This document shows positions 6,396-6,634 of a DNA stretch of 6,634 bases, one piece after another (position 1 is the first letter of the stretch; each line of letters begins with the position of its first letter). The translations under genes and the position numbers were made by a program. The notes beneath the pieces are model-generated. The model did no database searches, was not told the DNA's origin, and was given only the letters and a program-made list of their open reading frames with translations. Source of the DNA: Gammaproteobacteria bacterium (GTDB taxonomy: Bacteria; Pseudomonadota; Gammaproteobacteria; SZUA-229); NCBI GenBank assembly GCA_026998145.1, contig JALTRC010000661.1, positions 1 to 6,634 of the forward strand, read 5' to 3'.

Positions 6396-6508
6396 GTTGG
6401 CGCAGGATGCACCAACAGAGGAAGTAATTTCTCTCCTAAGCAAAAGGAAGTTGTAAATATCGCCAAGGATGGTGACTAGCCCAACCAGGGATGGTTGGGC
6501 TTTTTATT
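6396..6508 (+). ncRNA. Candidate RsmX/Y/Z (CsrB-family) CsrA/RsmA-sequestering small RNA
   Basis: Small RNAs of this class bind and titrate the translational repressor CsrA/RsmA through repeated GGA motifs, mostly in hairpin loops. This stretch of about 112 nt carries five GGA motifs. Hairpin 1 has stem GTTGG/CCAAC (6396-6400, 6412-6416) with AGGAT in its loop. Hairpin 2 is AGAGGAA-GTAA-TTTCTCT (6417-6434), with GGA near the loop. AAAAGGAAG (6442-6450) is probably single-stranded. Hairpin 3 is TCGCC/GGTGA (6460-6464, 6471-6475) with loop AAGGAT. The terminator hairpin has loop AGGGAT. CAAGGAUGG and CAGGGAUGG each match the end of the CsrA selection consensus (CARGGAUGU) at 8 of 9 positions. 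A GacA box and promoter precede it and an intrinsic terminator ends it. No usable open reading frame is present. It could instead be the 3' UTR of the GNAT gene, or a leader RNA, but the GGA-in-loop pattern with a GacA box argues for the Rsm class. Confidence 0.75.
6478..6508 (+). terminator. Rho-independent terminator of the small RNA
   Basis: AGCCCAACC (6478-6486) pairs perfectly with GGTTGGGCT (6493-6501) around the 6-nt loop AGGGAT, followed by TTTTATT. It points along the plus strand only, since no T-run follows the stem on the other strand. The loop itself is a CsrA-type AGGGA motif, so the hairpin may double as a protein-binding site. Confidence 0.92.
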
Positions 6509-6634
6509 GCCCAATGCCAGCCTCAAACGATACATCCACCCTCATAAAAACCACCCTTACATAAAACTGTAAATTATTCCGATTTTTTTCTAAAATAAAT
6601 GGCGCTTCTACACATCAAGCACACACCATAAAAA
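6509..6634 (+). other. Non-coding stretch with dyad and possible promoter of a gene beyond the window
   Basis: No open reading frame of useful length is seen here; the longest ATG start at 6599 gives only ten codons. A dyad CTTACA-TAAAAC-TGTAAA lies at 6556-6573, which are GacA-box half-sites in the outward-facing order. TAAAAT at 6591-6596 is a fair -10 box, with a poor -35 (TGTAAA) 17 bp upstream inside the dyad. These probably belong to the upstream region of the next gene to the right. Confidence 0.3.

Noticed and set aside
6327..6479. A frame reading GILLTVGAGCTNRGS, resembling a lipoprotein signal with lipobox, and ending at TAG 6477-6479.
   Set aside because: It has no ATG, GTG or TTG start in frame after the GNAT stop, no ribosome site and an extremely short mature part. 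The same bases are better explained by the structured GGA-rich RNA.
6396..6508. A cyclic di-GMP (GEMM) or glycine riboswitch reading of the structured region, prompted by the HD-GYP gene in the window.
   Set aside because: The conserved core motifs of those riboswitches are not visible, and no gene follows closely after the terminator.

Overview
This window looks like chromosomal DNA from a non-enteric gammaproteobacterium of moderate GC content. The evidence is the gene content (class II fumarase, PurB followed by a RoxA/YcfD oxygenase and a YjcF-like GNAT), the E. coli-like active-site layout of PurB and RoxA, and a GacA/Rsm-type regulatory signature at the right end. Genus cannot be read from the sequence alone.

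Left part (1-2947, minus strand): three closely packed genes read leftwards as a probable operon. They are fumC, a membrane-anchored DUF302 protein whose start overlaps the fumC stop (TAATG), and, after a 38-bp gap, a GAF + HD-GYP-type phosphohydrolase cut off by the window edge. A short region (2948-3030) separates this operon from the divergent purB.

Middle part (3031-5684, plus strand): purB (adenylosuccinate lyase) is followed by an intergenic stretch with two copies of a palindromic REP-like repeat. Next comes roxA, an Fe(II)/2-oxoglutarate ribosomal oxygenase predicted to hydroxylate ribosomal protein L16. PurB releases fumarate and the divergent FumC hydrates it, so the two neighbours are linked metabolically and belong to the same lyase superfamily.

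Right part (5685-6634): an inverted pair of GC-rich hairpins (5731-5860), a small GNAT acetyltransferase (5893-6318), and then 316 bp without a protein gene. This last stretch holds the most interesting find. A near-perfect GacA upstream activating sequence (TGTAAG-N6-CCTACA) starts two bases after the GNAT stop. A plausible sigma70 promoter follows, then a roughly 112-nt region with five GGA motifs, three of them in predicted hairpin loops, ending in a strong intrinsic terminator whose own loop carries AGGGAU. This is the architecture of an RsmX/Y/Z (CsrB-family) small RNA that sequesters the translational regulator CsrA/RsmA. The final 126 bp hold a CTTACA-N6-TGTAAA dyad and a possible -10 box, probably upstream of a gene outside the window.
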